Assembly (NCBI GenBank): GCA_010094045.1 | Contig: ML986686.1 | Coordinates: 111,575-175,574, forward strand | Reading direction: 5' to 3' | DNA: 64,000 bases | Source: Lojkania enalia | Taxonomy: Eukaryota; Ascomycota; Dothideomycetes; Pleosporales | Notes under the pieces: model-generated | What the model was told of the DNA's origin: nothing | What the model saw: only the letters and a program-made list of their open reading frames with translations | The model's database searches: none | Position numbers and translations under genes: made by a program | Part shown: piece after piece, positions 1-10,481 of the stretch | Position numbering within the stretch: position 1 is the first letter of the stretch | How the letters are laid out: each line of letters opens with the position of its first letter

Positions 1-1265
1 TGCCGCGGCCGCTATGATGCGTTTCCAATGCTCTCAACTTGTTTTCGACCGCATTGATCCTCTCGTTCAGCCGGGTCAGGCTCCGTCGGCTCACATGCAC
101 CAGATTGTTGGTGGTAACTCCTTCAATGTTTCCATGACTCCGGTTTCCTACGACCCATCGGTTGTTTCGCAGTGCACAACCTGCGATTTTTCAGAAGGTA
201 GATATGTGCCAAACTTAGTGTACTTTACATTGACTAACTGTTTGTTAGACTTCAGCAACTACTGGACGGCGAACCTGTATTTCAAGGCTCGGAACGGATC
301 ATTTAAGCGCGTGCCCCAGATGGTGAACTTGGGATTGCAAGGGCGAGAGGGAGTTACCGTCTATTATATCCCCCCATATGATGGTAGGAGCAAAGTTACT
401 GCATTTCCTAAGGTTAGTATAATGAAGCTGAATCCACTATGTCGTTTAGACTGATCAATACATAAAAAGGGCTTCCGCATGTTGGTCGGCGATGCCGGTC
501 TCCGAACCAAACAAGGCCAGCAGAAGCAACTTTGCCACCGCTGCTTCAGCAACAAACAGCAAAATCCATTCGGCGGCGCGCCTTGCACTGGTGACGACAC
601 CTTCGATCTACCCAAGAAGATGTGCGGTGGTGGCATTCGTACCACCATTACGTTCCCGACATGCTGGGATGGCAAGAATCTTGACAGCCCTGACCACAAG
701 GCCCATGTTGCCTATCCTTGTAAGTGATACTACAACCGGCCTGTTCAAATCCACTCTGTTGACTTTAATTCCACCCGTAGCAAGCGGTTCGTTTGAGTCA
801 AGCGGCCCATGCCCTTCATCGCATCCCGTGAAACTTCCGCAGCTCATGTATGAGGTTATGTGGGATACCACTGTCTTCAATGACCAGAACATCTGGCCAA
901 CCGATGGGTCTCAACCATTTGTCTACTCTATGGGTGATGGGTAAGCGGTATTACCGGATATATATTGTAAGGATAGAGACTGATAACTAATGAATAGAAC
1001 CGGATACGGACAACACGGTGACTACGTCTTCGGTTGGAAGGAGGGTGTACTCCAGAAGGCGCTTGATGCTAGGTGCAGTGGGAACCGATGCAGCGCGCTG
1101 AAGACACAATCTTCTGCTGATGCTACCAAGTGCGCTAGGGCGCAGGCTGTGCGTGAACCTGTTGATGGATGTCAGTATACCTATTTCCCTTCATCAATTC
1201 AAATTACTAATCATTAAATAGGGCTTGATGAACTACCCGGAGGCAACATGGTTACATATGCGTAG
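1..1265 (+). CDS. DUF1996 secreted protein, 5' end outside window
   Basis: Only the 5' tip is missing: four alanine codons precede the Met-Met-Arg-Phe-Gln-Cys motif at 14, which looks like the end of a signal peptide, so the start codon lies upstream. Six exons splice cleanly: 1-197, 249-412, 470-719, 781-940, 998-1170 and 1222-1265; introns are 51-61 bp. The protein shows the DUF1996 landmarks in order: RFQCSQLV, IDPLVQPG, HMHQIVGGNSFN, CTTCDFSE, DFSNYWTANLYF, GFRMLVGD, CWDGKNLDSPDHKAHVAYP, SSGPCPSSHPVKLPQLMYEV and GDYVFGW, ending with a short LDELPGG tail. Conserved Cys residues suggest disulfides in an extracellular fold. The family is widespread in fungi and its biochemical function is unknown. 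The first Met-Met pair should not be taken as the true start. Confidence 0.93.
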
Positions 1266-1495
1266 CCGGAGACTGGTAGTATTGCTCAATGTATTTGACA
1301 TTCTAAAGTCTGCAATGACTTTTGTCGGTTTGATTCGGCATCAGTGTATCAACAGACAACCTTTACTTTAATAGTCGCTCGTTTCGTAGAACCTCAATAT
1401 ACCATATCGTTCTCAAGCTATTTACAAATTTCGCATTATCAAACTTAAAATTATCAAAGATGAATTCAGCTCGTGCAGTGGAGACTATGAAAAAT

Positions 1496-2377
1496 TTAGA
1501 CTTCAATCATGCTGCGGTCTATTCCCCGAATTGCTGGAAAATGCCATTGCCTCCTTCTAAGCACTCCACAATTCGGTATCCCACAGTGCGTCATAGTGTG
1601 TACATATCGGAGCTTCCCACCCTCAATCCTGAACTCATGACTATCCGGCCACTTACTCCCCCCAAAGTCGTTCAATACATCCACGGCCCCATACATCTCG
1701 TCAATAACATAGCGTCTATTCGTAATAGGAACTCCTGTTGGAACCCCTACAGCGCACGTCCCATTGGGTCCCGGGTCGCCGTACAGTCCTCCTTCGAGAC
1801 GTACGCATGGCTTTCCCCAAGGCACTTCTACGGTTGGATCGTTGAATAAGTCTAGATACGCGTCGGCAGCCTTTTTAATCGTTTCGCGCGTGTCGCGTTT
1901 CTCTTCAGGAATAGCGCTCCAATCTTCTTGCGTTACCCAATAACTATACCCTGTTATGTTGAAGAGCCAGTCGCCTGGCTTTGTAACAATGGAATCAACC
2001 CGGTTGATTTTGTGGTTCGCGAATTTCAGCTGTGTGCCAATGACATGCGGATTCGCAGGGTCGTTTGCAATGACTTCGGTGTAGGTCATGCAGTTAATAG
2101 TATCGTACAAGCTGCGATTATGGGTGACCTTGAGGCCTGTGTTCAAAACTCCAGTGCTGACGTCGAGCTTCCTGGAATTCTCGTAATAGCCGAGCCATGT
2201 GCTGTTGTCGAAACGAGCTTTGAATGCGGAGATTTGGCCGGACGTCTGGGCTTCGAGGTAGGAATCGACGGCTTCTACTAGTTGAGGACGTGTACAATGC
2301 GCAGTCGCAGTTGCGGCCAAAGCGACGGCCGAAATGAAGAGTCGTAGCATCCCGAGTGTGGTTTCTAGTCCGAACAT
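1496..2377 (-). CDS. Secreted DUF8021-type protein
   Basis: Single-exon reading frame of 293 codons. The second methionine, at 2350, begins a good signal peptide (MLRLFISAVALAATATA), so translation may start there rather than at 2377. The mature part has an alpha+beta, SnoaL-like look: an N-terminal helix (LVEAVDSYLEAQTSG), YYENSRKLD, a conserved Cys in NCMTYTEV, the IGTQL strand, and repeated Gly/Cys-rich turns near the C-terminus. This pattern matches the fungal DUF8021 family of secreted proteins, which has no known enzymatic role. Three or more N-glycosylation sequons (NST, NRS, NGT) agree with secretion. The 3' end is tail-to-tail with the DUF1996 gene, about 230 bp away. The family call rests on recalled motif pattern and was not checked by a search. 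Confidence 0.8.
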   Translation of the reverse strand: MFGLETTLGMLRLFISAVALAATATAHCTRPQLVEAVDSYLEAQTSGQISAFKARFDNSTWLGYYENSRKLDVSTGVLNTGLKVTHNRSLYDTINCMTYTEVIANDPANPHVIGTQLKFANHKINRVDSIVTKPGDWLFNITGYSYWVTQEDWSAIPEEKRDTRETIKKAADAYLDLFNDPTVEVPWGKPCVRLEGGLYGDPGPNGTCAVGVPTGVPITNRRYVIDEMYGAVDVLNDFGGSKWPDSHEFRIEGGKLRYVHTMTHCGIPNCGVLRRRQWHFPAIRGIDRSMIEV

Positions 2378-2552
2378 TGCGGGCCTAGATTAAGTGCTGA
2401 TCGAGTATTTATCTGATGCGAAAATTATCGATAGTTACTGGGAGTGTCTTTGAGGGAGTTTGACGTACATGTGGGGAAACATGGGTTGGAGCTGCCTGTG
2501 CAATTTCCATTGCGCCGCCATGGACATTGCAGACTTTCCAGTGGTCGATTAA

Positions 2553-2921
2553 TCAATACGCGGTTGAATCATCGCTGTACCTGCAGATCTCTAAACAGGC
2601 CCCACCATATCGCGCTATGAAAATTGATTGCTTATACTGGCAAATATAGGTTGTACCCGCCTCCACATTTTGGAGCAGGTGAAATGGTTCGTGGGTACTG
2701 AAATAAGTAATAAATCCCCTTTTGTTTTGTATGATATAGAATGCGTTTGGTCGATCTTCATTCTGCTGGTAGTATAACACAGTTACATTGACCTCATCTA
2801 CTACTAGATTTTGGTTGAAGATACTGAATTTATAAAAAGCTATCTTAGAATTGCTAGGTAATGTAAGGGGCTGCGCTCGTGCTAAGAATTCGCACGACCC
2901 TATCACTGAGGGGAAGGACAA
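2553..2921 (-). CDS. Small hypothetical protein, doubtful
   Basis: Open frame of 122 codons. No family is recognised. The product is rich in aromatic residues and beta-strand-like patches (VNVTVLYYQQ, GTTYICQYKQ) and has no signal peptide or membrane segment at its N-terminus. It lies between the DUF8021 gene and the start of the transposon-rich stretch at 2.9 kb. It could be a true small gene, a remnant of a larger decayed gene, or a chance frame. Confidence 0.25.
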   Translation of the reverse strand: MSFPSVIGSCEFLARAQPLTLPSNSKIAFYKFSIFNQNLVVDEVNVTVLYYQQNEDRPNAFYIIQNKRGFITYFSTHEPFHLLQNVEAGTTYICQYKQSIFIARYGGACLEICRYSDDSTAY

Positions 2922-3146
2922 TCTTGCTTGAGGAACATGGAGAACTTAGCCACCGTACGATAAAAGGACTAGCCTCGCTTGGGGATGAGTGATCTTAGCT
3001 ACCGTACTAAGGCAATCTCTTGTACTTAAGAGAACTCTCAAGATGCAGAGTCTTCCTACTCCTTGTTACTTTTATACTGTGTCATAGGAATAACCCCGTA
3101 ATAGGTAAGCCTAGAGTGAACTGCGTCTCGGTAGCCATATCTACTA

Positions 3147-5280
3147 CCGTGCCTTGGCAGTCAGTGCGCGCCGTCACTCAATGCGCGCCCCAACATCAAC
3201 GCGCCGCCAACAAAATGAGGCTGTAGGGCTCTATACGATAGCTAGAATCACGAGATTTTCTGGTGTTAAGGACTCTTAGGCTTGCAGATGATTTCTATCA
3301 AATCAGATTATAGATATCTAGTCGGAGTTCAGATAGTTCGGCTACTGTGTGATAATAGAGTTAATAGAGCACTTACTGGCTCCTTAACGCGCGTAGGTGC
3401 CGGCGTCGGTTTCTGTACTATATTATATATAGTAGTACGTTTTAAAGCCTTTTGTCTTTCCTTTTAAGCTATTTTGATGCGATTTTGAAACTGTTGATAG
3501 GCTCTACGAGCCTGTTAATTAGCGCGTCGCTTAGCAGCCTGATTAGCCTTCTCCTTAACGCGGGCATCCCTAGCTGCTATACGCGTAATACGATTCTTAT
3601 TAAGTAGTCGAAGTTGAAGCTGTTTTCTAGCAATCTGAGCCTCTTTTCTCTGTCTTTTCTGGAGTTCTAGTTCTTGTTTTTCAGCTTCTTATTAACTGAG
3701 AAAATTATAAGCTCTCTGTATGCGACTAGGTGACTAAAAAACTGCTCTACTATACCGCTCCTCTGGCTGGTTGACAGGTAGAGCTCTGCCTTTTGTTTAA
3801 CGCCGTTTTTTATTGATAAAAGCCTCTCGTAGACCCTAAATCTTATACTATAAGAGCTGTTTTTGCGCAAAGATTGAGTATATCGTTTAGTAGAGCTTAC
3901 GCGACTTTCTAGTAGTAATATTCTTAATAATAGAGCGGAAAAGGCTCTCTATTTTACGCAGATCTGACGCGCTGAGGACTAATATAGAGCTCTCTTGTGA
4001 GCCCTACTCTAGAGGAGTCTCTCTATTAAATCGCTAAAGGATAGGTATAGGATCTAGCGGCTAGATACTAGTATATTTAAAAGCTTTTGTAATTAATTGC
4101 GGCGTGACTAAGGTAGTCTAGAACTTCTAGAAGAGGCTAAAGAAGTCTCTTTTAGTGATAATTAATAGTCCTTAGCTCCTATAGAGATATGCGGTAAGCT
4201 TAGCTAAGTAGGCAGTACTAAGAGACTTAAATATATATATGTCTAGAGGCTGTAGTATATAAGTTAAATAAGGGGGAAATACGGCTAGGAGGATCCTGTT
4301 CTGGTTATAGTAGTTGATAAAATCTATAGAGATGTGGGATCTATGGCTATTAAGGATAAGGAGCTGGTAGGCTCGTCGGTCTACTTAAGCTTTCTTACTA
4401 GTATAGTGCTTAAACACCTCTTTAAGCTATCTAACTCCTATCTCGTTGTTTAACTATCTAGAGTTTAATAAGGTAATAAAGACTGGATGGAGCTCTCTAT
4501 TAATTTTCTTAACCCAGCTTAATTATAGGGTCCTAGTGTCGGATTGATAGATTAGTAAGGGATTAATAAAGGATCCATCAGCATATATACATGCGATTAG
4601 TAAGATCTACTTGCGTAAGCCATCCTATATAGCTTGCCGTACTTAGCGACTCTTAAAGAGAGGTCTATTAAAGATTCTTTTTAAGCGGCTGGTGATACTG
4701 AGGAGGAAGCCTTTTTCATCTATATTGTACGTATGCTGAGGCTGAATACTATACTTAGCGATCTGTATATAGAGAAGCTTAAAATAGAGCTTATATTTTG
4801 TTCTAGAATCAGCTTTGTGGCGGTTACTATCAATTCCGGCCGTCCAGCGTAAGATTAAGGAGTCCTCATTACGCCGGACAAAGCGATCAACCTAGCTTAT
4901 TAAGACATCTTTACTAGCTATTTGGGTTACAAAATTTTGAATCATCTAACACGTAAGAGGTAGGCCTCTCTTAGTTAGATGCTGTATATAGCGTACGAGC
5001 TCCTTTTTTTATTATTAGCTGAGATTTCGGCGATCCTGATAGGCGACCTAACACGCCGTAGTTGCGCGCATGTACCTTCGCGTCAATATAGAACGTATAA
5101 TACTAAACCTTTTAGCAATTTCTGTATATGTAAAATGTTCTTCTGGTTTTAGCGATTCGATAGCTGCAAGCGCAGCTTCAATTGGTTCCATATTGGTGGA
5201 GTTATGACATGTTGAAAAGTAGGCGCGTTGATGTTGGGGCGCGCATTGAGTGACGGCGCGCACTGACTGCCAAGGCACGG
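3147..5280 (-). mobile_element. pogo/Fot1-like DNA transposon, RIP-degraded
   Basis: A 2134-bp element bounded by perfect 59-bp terminal inverted repeats (3147-3205 and 5222-5280), starting CCGTGCCTTGGCAG. TA dinucleotides flank both ends (3145-3146 and 5281-5282), the target duplication of the Tc1/mariner superfamily. Reading the minus strand from about 5190, the first residues are MEPIEAALAAIESLKPEE and then YTEIAKRF with LTRRY. This is the helix-turn-helix start of fungal pogo/Fot1 transposases. The frame soon breaks, and the interior is full of stops and TA-rich from C-to-T changes at CpA. A lysine-rich fragment at 3667-3870 (minus) corresponds to the C-terminal part. The inverted repeats remain GC-rich and identical. 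The element is inactive. Confidence 0.92.
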
Positions 5281-5433
5281 TAAGCTTCATCTGGCTGCTG
5301 CGCCACAACTCTCTAGCCACATCCACTATCGATTATTGCATCAAGAAAATGACTCAATCATATATTCTACGACGAGATGCATTGTCTACCACAGAGACAC
5401 TTTGAATTGTCTATTGATACTACCTAAATTACC

Positions 5434-6357
5434 ATGGCGAGCTCTGAAACCTCTTCATTTCCTCGTCGAGTGGGCTATATTCGCATGGTCGGAACACCTG
5501 ATCGAGATGAAAAGTCCCTGTGGGAACTGATTCGCTACCACGTACGTCAACCTTCGCTCAAACAGCTTGCGACAGGCCATCAGCGCCATCTCTTCTTATT
5601 TAGCGCATTCACGGCCTTAGACCAAAACGTCCTTGGCCTACTTCTCAGTAGCATCCAAGCCCGCGAGCCATCGTTGATTGCAGAACCCATCATAGAATGG
5701 CCTGGCATGTTTCGTGCGCATCCAACAGGTACACTCAGTGGAGTATGTCGCGCCGACCTGGAACTTCGTCTCCCTTCACCTCGAGCCGAAACTAAGGCCG
5801 GTAGAAAGCTGCTTCAGCAATGCCGCCAAAATGGCATCCGTACATTGATCAGCGGGGACACCGACGAGGAATGCGATAATATCATGCTCGAGGAAAGCCA
5901 CTACCTCATCGATCTCCGCTCTCTAGGACTAGCCAGCAACTATTATTATTGGTTGGAGAAATATGCGAAGCCCGGAATCCCTCAATATAACTCGCTGTCA
6001 AGTCCTGAATTTAAAAACCCGGATTATAGTCGGTTGAGATTAGGAAAAAGGTATGCGGCTTATGGGTGGTTGAAAAGCTCAGGCTGCTCACATGGTAATG
6101 GCGAATGGCGCTGCAAAAACTGTGGAGGAAAGTGTAAGAGAGGGAAGTGCAAGGTTGACGTCTCTCCGGAACAAAAGAAGAGGATAGAAGAGAGGGAGAA
6201 AGACTGGCAGGACCGAATTAGTCTGCCGGAGCCAGGTGACAAACGGTGGAAGGACATTACGTCGGCGGACTTGTGTGAAAGGTATAGGTGCAGAGGTTTG
6301 ACAAGATCTGGAAATATGAATAGGTGGGTAAGCATAGATACATTTAGCGGGGAGTAG
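5434..6357 (+). CDS. Hypothetical protein with C-terminal Cys-rich knot
   Basis: Uninterrupted frame of 307 codons with normal fungal codon use, in contrast to the adjacent transposon. I recognise no family. The N-terminus is soluble and has no signal peptide. The middle has a possible alpha/beta part (GIRTLISGDTDEECD, HYLIDLRSLGL). Residues around 215-235 form a compact cluster, CSHGNGEWRCKNCGGKCKRG followed by KC, which could bind zinc or be a basic nucleic-acid-binding patch. It is followed by a charged helix (EQKKRIEEREKDWQDR). The gene starts about 150 bp beyond the pogo element, so its promoter region may have been altered by that insertion. A GTACGT donor-like site at about 5540 could mark an unneeded intron; the frame stays open through it. 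Confidence 0.55.
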   Translation: MASSETSSFPRRVGYIRMVGTPDRDEKSLWELIRYHVRQPSLKQLATGHQRHLFLFSAFTALDQNVLGLLLSSIQAREPSLIAEPIIEWPGMFRAHPTGTLSGVCRADLELRLPSPRAETKAGRKLLQQCRQNGIRTLISGDTDEECDNIMLEESHYLIDLRSLGLASNYYYWLEKYAKPGIPQYNSLSSPEFKNPDYSRLRLGKRYAAYGWLKSSGCSHGNGEWRCKNCGGKCKRGKCKVDVSPEQKKRIEEREKDWQDRISLPEPGDKRWKDITSADLCERYRCRGLTRSGNMNRWVSIDTFSGE

Positions 6358-6781
6358 ATAGAGAGGTTACTATTAAAAAAAATCCTGTGACTCTGAATGA
6401 TACCCAATATATCTGCGTTACGCAATGTAAGCAGGCTCCCCATTTGCTTTGGCCCAGCCTTAGCTTCCGAGGGACCCGTCCTTTCGCACGAAATTGATTT
6501 ACTTGATTGGCCGCTATTTTCACGGGTAGAGTCCATAGACAGAGAAAGAAATCTCGGGGCCGCTGCTAAGCTCAGGGGGAGCCTTGATGATTCCGCACCA
6601 TCCACCGCTCGCGACATGCACTCCGCTTGACCACGCCAGGGCTCCCGCATTCCATACCCCGCAAAATAGTTTCCACCACGGAAGCAGTTGACGACATTTT
6701 CAGCAGCACCCTACGAATGCCGGTAGATGGGTAGTGTAGTTGCTGCGAGGGCCCTGGGAAGGAAGGCTGTATGGAGCACTA
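6358..6781. other. Intergenic, nothing recognised
   Basis: No convincing gene or RNA. Short opposing frames here (6397-6630 plus; the minus frame overlapping the 307-aa gene) lack introns, family motifs or start context, and look like chance frames in GC-rich sequence. Confidence 0.4.
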
Positions 6782-8006
6782 CATCGAGGGGGGTGGTGGG
6801 TAAGTTGCTTGGGCATGTTGTGCCCAGAGTTCACCCTCAATCTCCTCGGACTCGAGAATCCTCATAAAGTAGTCCGTCTCGATGTTACGCCGGTGAGTAT
6901 TTGACTCTCCCTCCTCCCCTTTAACCTCGTCGTTGCGGATGAGATCGGGAATGGCGCGGAAATCACCATATTTCATTGCGTCTCCGAAGAGTTCGACTGT
7001 ATTTCCGGGGCCTCTTTTAGTAGGAATGTCTTCAGTCTATGGTATCAGCGACTACACATCGTCGAAGTAAAATCACTTCACGGGACTTACATAATTAAGG
7101 CGTCAATCCCTTCTTGGCCTAGCATCTTGATATTCGACATCATTTCTTCTCAGCGAATTTCAAGCCTCGACCGTGTTTCTTCGAAGAGTTGATCAACCTA
7201 ATCATTGTCAAGTCTCCTCCATTTTGCTCCATTATTGCTTTCGCATCCTCGCACATGTTTGGGTGCGCGTCACAGTTAATTCCAATGCCAATGACTTTTC
7301 TGCACTCTCCGTTCTTGCATTTATCTGCGAAATTGTTCGTACGCCTTCGAGTTTTGCCAATAATTCTTTCCCGGCCTCGGACAGCTTGACGTGTGACGAT
7401 AATGTTAACATGTCCGTTACTAAATGCTCGCTTGAGATTATATATAGCGAAATGCGCGTATTCGGTGTAAGGCTTATTGACAGAGCTGTCGTGGCAAGGC
7501 GAATATGCGACTTTTTCAAATGCTCCCGGTCCCCTAACCTGACCATCCAACCCATGGATTCACATTCGGATACTATTCGTCTTCATGCGGTCGGTATGAT
7601 GCATGACCTTATCTGCAAAACAAGGCGGTCAATGCGAAGACGCAGATTTAAACAACACCAGGAGGTCACTCCAACCACCACAACCCACTTTTTTCAAGGC
7701 TGCATGCTCATATACTTGTTTCCCAAGTATATATCCAAGGCTTAATTCATTCGAAGAACTTGAAGCCTCTTCCCTGATGTGCCTGTGTTGTGTTGGGCCC
7801 CTTATAACTGGTCGGTAACATTCGAAAGGTGCGTCTCGGGAGGGTGAAACATTCCCCAAACTCCCCCAATTCCTTGTATATTTCATCCTACGGCAATTAT
7901 TTTCGATCCACCCGTCATAAAGATAGAATGATCTCCTAGGAAAACCGACGATATTGGACTGAAATGTTTGCGGGATAGATACATTGGGATTGTTTATCCT
8001 TATCAA
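6782..8006 (-). pseudogene. Orphan minus-strand reading frames, possibly one decayed multi-exon gene
   Basis: Three consecutive minus-strand blocks read like protein. The first is 8006-7629, with a stretch ending LGYILGKQVYEHAALKK. The second is about 7530-7140, with CKNGECRKVIGIGINCD, HPNMCEDAKAIMEQNGGDL and KKHGRGLKFAEKK. The third is about 7036-6782, beginning TEDIPTKRGPGNTVELFGDA and ending in a Pro-rich tail. Splice-like sites exist between them: a TTGTTTTGCAG acceptor near 7620, a GTAAGT donor near 7091, and a CATAG acceptor near 7037. However, the only open frame upstream of the 7091 donor joins the downstream exon in the wrong phase. I therefore cannot build an intact model. It may be a pseudogene, or the exon structure may be more complex. 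No family is recognised. Confidence 0.3.
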
Positions 8007-9135
8007 GGAGGATACGTGATATTCGTATTTGTCAGAGCTGGCTGGCTCTGATGAGGATTGGAAAACTGCGTCTATTGACTAGAAATGCGAGACATGCTAC
8101 ATATATATCCCTGGACCTGCCAAGGGGCTAACTGTGAATAGCTTAGCCGTAACAGTATTTGTTTAGTTGGGCTCGTGTAAAAGCGAGCGTTCTAATTGTA
8201 AGCCCTTCTCTTCTTTGTTTGGAAGTGCGTAACTATTCCAAGGAAACCAGAGTCCTTGAAGCCGACTGCTATGCTGCGAGAAATCATGGAACGTAGACAC
8301 ATGCAAATACTACCTGGGGAGGTTTTGTGGGCTTGCAGACAGAATTAATCTTAGTTGCATATCGTGGTCTTATCAAGTTACGATATTAGTATCGCGATTA
8401 GATCCCCTTGCTAAGCTTTGAAATGTGCTTCAAGGTTCTGAATGTATGGGAAGAGGCTCTGTTTAAAATCTTGGGGTGGAAGCGAAGGAGGGTGTCCTCC
8501 CAATTGCCGCTTCCGAAAAGTTTGGACAAATGTGTTTACTCTAGGGCAACGCGCGCCGGCCCACCCCCTCACAACCCAAACAAAAGAACACTATCTTATC
8601 ATCAAAAAGAGCAAAAGAATAACCTGTCACCAACCCTACATACTGGCTGAACTCGATGGGGATGTGTAGAACCACCGGGCTTATTCTCCCCTGAGTCTTC
8701 AATTTTAAAAAGAAACACCAAAGAATTGGAGTTCTTTATTGCTTGCTGTTGGCTAGGGTCACATATGGAAGGCCCGCTCATATTTTAAATTACATGGGAA
8801 TTAAATGAAGGCTAGTAATGGGTTCGAGGGCTTTGTGAGAGGCTATACCAAGTTGAGCGTTCACGTGACATTTGCTCTTTCTTCCTTCTGCGCTTTCTGA
8901 GAGCCTTTTAGTACCTCCACTGTTACTAGAATGGAGCTAGTTCAAAGCAAAAGAAATATAAGATGGACTGTCACATTGCTACTGAATATTGAATCTAGAC
9001 TGTAATTGGTAGAGTGTTTAGATCTTGGCTCGCGTGCCGTGACGGATGATTGGGAGTGATAGATGATAGTCAGTCCCGAGATGAGACATGGACGATAAGT
9101 AGTTGAAAAGGTTCAACAGGCCGCTGGACGTTGAA
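8007..9135. other. Intergenic, nothing recognised
   Basis: Mixed-composition sequence with only short chance frames (for example 8408-8669). No RNA gene, repeat pair or inverted repeat was spotted. Confidence 0.4.
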
Positions 9136-9579
9136 CTAACATATTCTGAAGGCCGAGCTTGATCGGGCCTTGGTAAGAGGGTTGATTGCGGCTAAGATGA
9201 TCGCAGACTTTCTTGGTGAAAGCTTCCCAAGGCTTTCGCGATGGGCGACATGCGCCACATTCGGTAGAAGCTTGGAATTGCTCGGCTCGATTCGCATGCT
9301 ATAATTCAGGATTGTATGGAGGACAATTGCGTCGTTATCGAGACGTGTGTTGTAGAGTAGATGGGAAATCCACACACTGAATCCGAAGCTTCGAGTAGTG
9401 AACACGACGCGTCCAAACTCGTTATCCTCCTCGTGTCCGAAGCCGAGGGGCTCCGCACCTAAAGGTGTCATCCGCACGATCAGTCCATCAGGACATTGGC
9501 TGTTTCGATACTGAACAAAAATGGAAAATAGTAGCCAGACACTGAGCGATTTCATCACTCGTTTTATGAAACCATACAA
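9136..9579 (-). CDS. Hypothetical protein with signal-like N-terminus, doubtful
   Basis: Open frame of 147 codons. The N-terminus has a hydrophobic stretch (LSVWLLFSIFVQ) that could be a signal peptide or membrane anchor. The body (IVRMTPLGAEPLGFGHEEDN, GRVVFTTRSFGFSVWISHLL) reads like a globular protein but matches no family I know. No intron is needed. It could also be the last exon of a longer gene extending upstream on the minus strand. Confidence 0.3.
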   Translation of the reverse strand: MYGFIKRVMKSLSVWLLFSIFVQYRNSQCPDGLIVRMTPLGAEPLGFGHEEDNEFGRVVFTTRSFGFSVWISHLLYNTRLDNDAIVLHTILNYSMRIEPSNSKLLPNVAHVAHRESLGKLSPRKSAIILAAINPLTKARSSSAFRIC

Positions 9580-10481
9580 CTACTCTTACGAGGCGAGCGA
9601 GACTGAGGCGAGTGAGACTGTGGCGAGGGGCTAGGCAGTGACCTCCCTCTCATGATGGTATCGGCCACTCCGTCCATGCACCGCAATAGGGCATCGAGGC
9701 CGATTTTGTCCTATGTGTCTCAGATCGAGCGCTATATCGACAAGCCCGGCAGGTCAAGCACAATCTTCGACGGCCTACGCCACGATCTTCCAGGCGGAGT
9801 CAATCGCAAAATAATTGCGCATCAGATACCACACTTTGAGGACCTTCCCAGCGCGGGATCCACGAACCATGAGCCCTGAAAGCCGAACGTTGCTCCCTTG
9901 CACAGTTGCTTCGCTCCCATGTTGCACGCGTGGCGCAATGCTCCCGTGTACGGCGTCGGCGATGCAGGTCTCTGGCGGCAAGTGATTGGCGGACGAGGAG
10001 ATTCCAGATGGCACTCGACACTCACAAGAGGGTGAAGCATGTAGAAGACTCCTTGGCGGGGCCTTGGCGGGGCCTGGGCGCATGTTTGCCAAGAGCCCGG
10101 CGGCGCCGCGCGCGCGAGAATCAGATGGCGGAAGGGGAGCACGTTTTGTTCTCCGCGCCTCTTATTTGTCCGCCCTCGCCCTCTCCAGATGCCTCGTACA
10201 TCAGCAATTCCTCGTTGCAACGCCGTCCTGGATGTGCAGGATGCCGACATCCACCAGGCTGGCGTTCGCGTCCTGACAATCTCCTCATCCTGGTTGCCGG
10301 ATTCCGGTCGCCAAAAAAACATGTTGGCTCGCCGCAGCGATGCTGCTCTCCTTATAAAGGCCGAGCGGACGCGCATCTGTGCAGCCTCCCACCGCCAACA
10401 CCTCTCCCGCCCCGCCAGACCCCTAGCCAGCCACAACGGCAACAGCAACAACAGCATAAGCACCTGGCTGCTTCGTCCACC
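9580..10481 (+). promoter_or_regulatory. Upstream region of the phosphate symporter gene
   Basis: GC-rich upstream region of the PHO89-type gene. A TATAAA box at 10353-10358 lies 124 bp before the start codon and is followed by a CT- and CA-rich leader, as in highly expressed fungal genes. CACGTT at 10140-10145 is a variant of the CACGTG element bound by Pho4/NUC-1, the phosphate-starvation regulators of yeast and Neurospora. A single such motif may be chance. Long frames across this region on both strands are compositional shadows. Confidence 0.35.

Noticed and set aside
9906..10481. N-terminal extension of about 190 codons in frame with the phosphate symporter
   Set aside because: Low-complexity Arg/Pro/Ser translation of GC- and CT-rich leader DNA with a TATA box inside it. 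The PiT domain starts right after ATG 10482, which has an ideal context.
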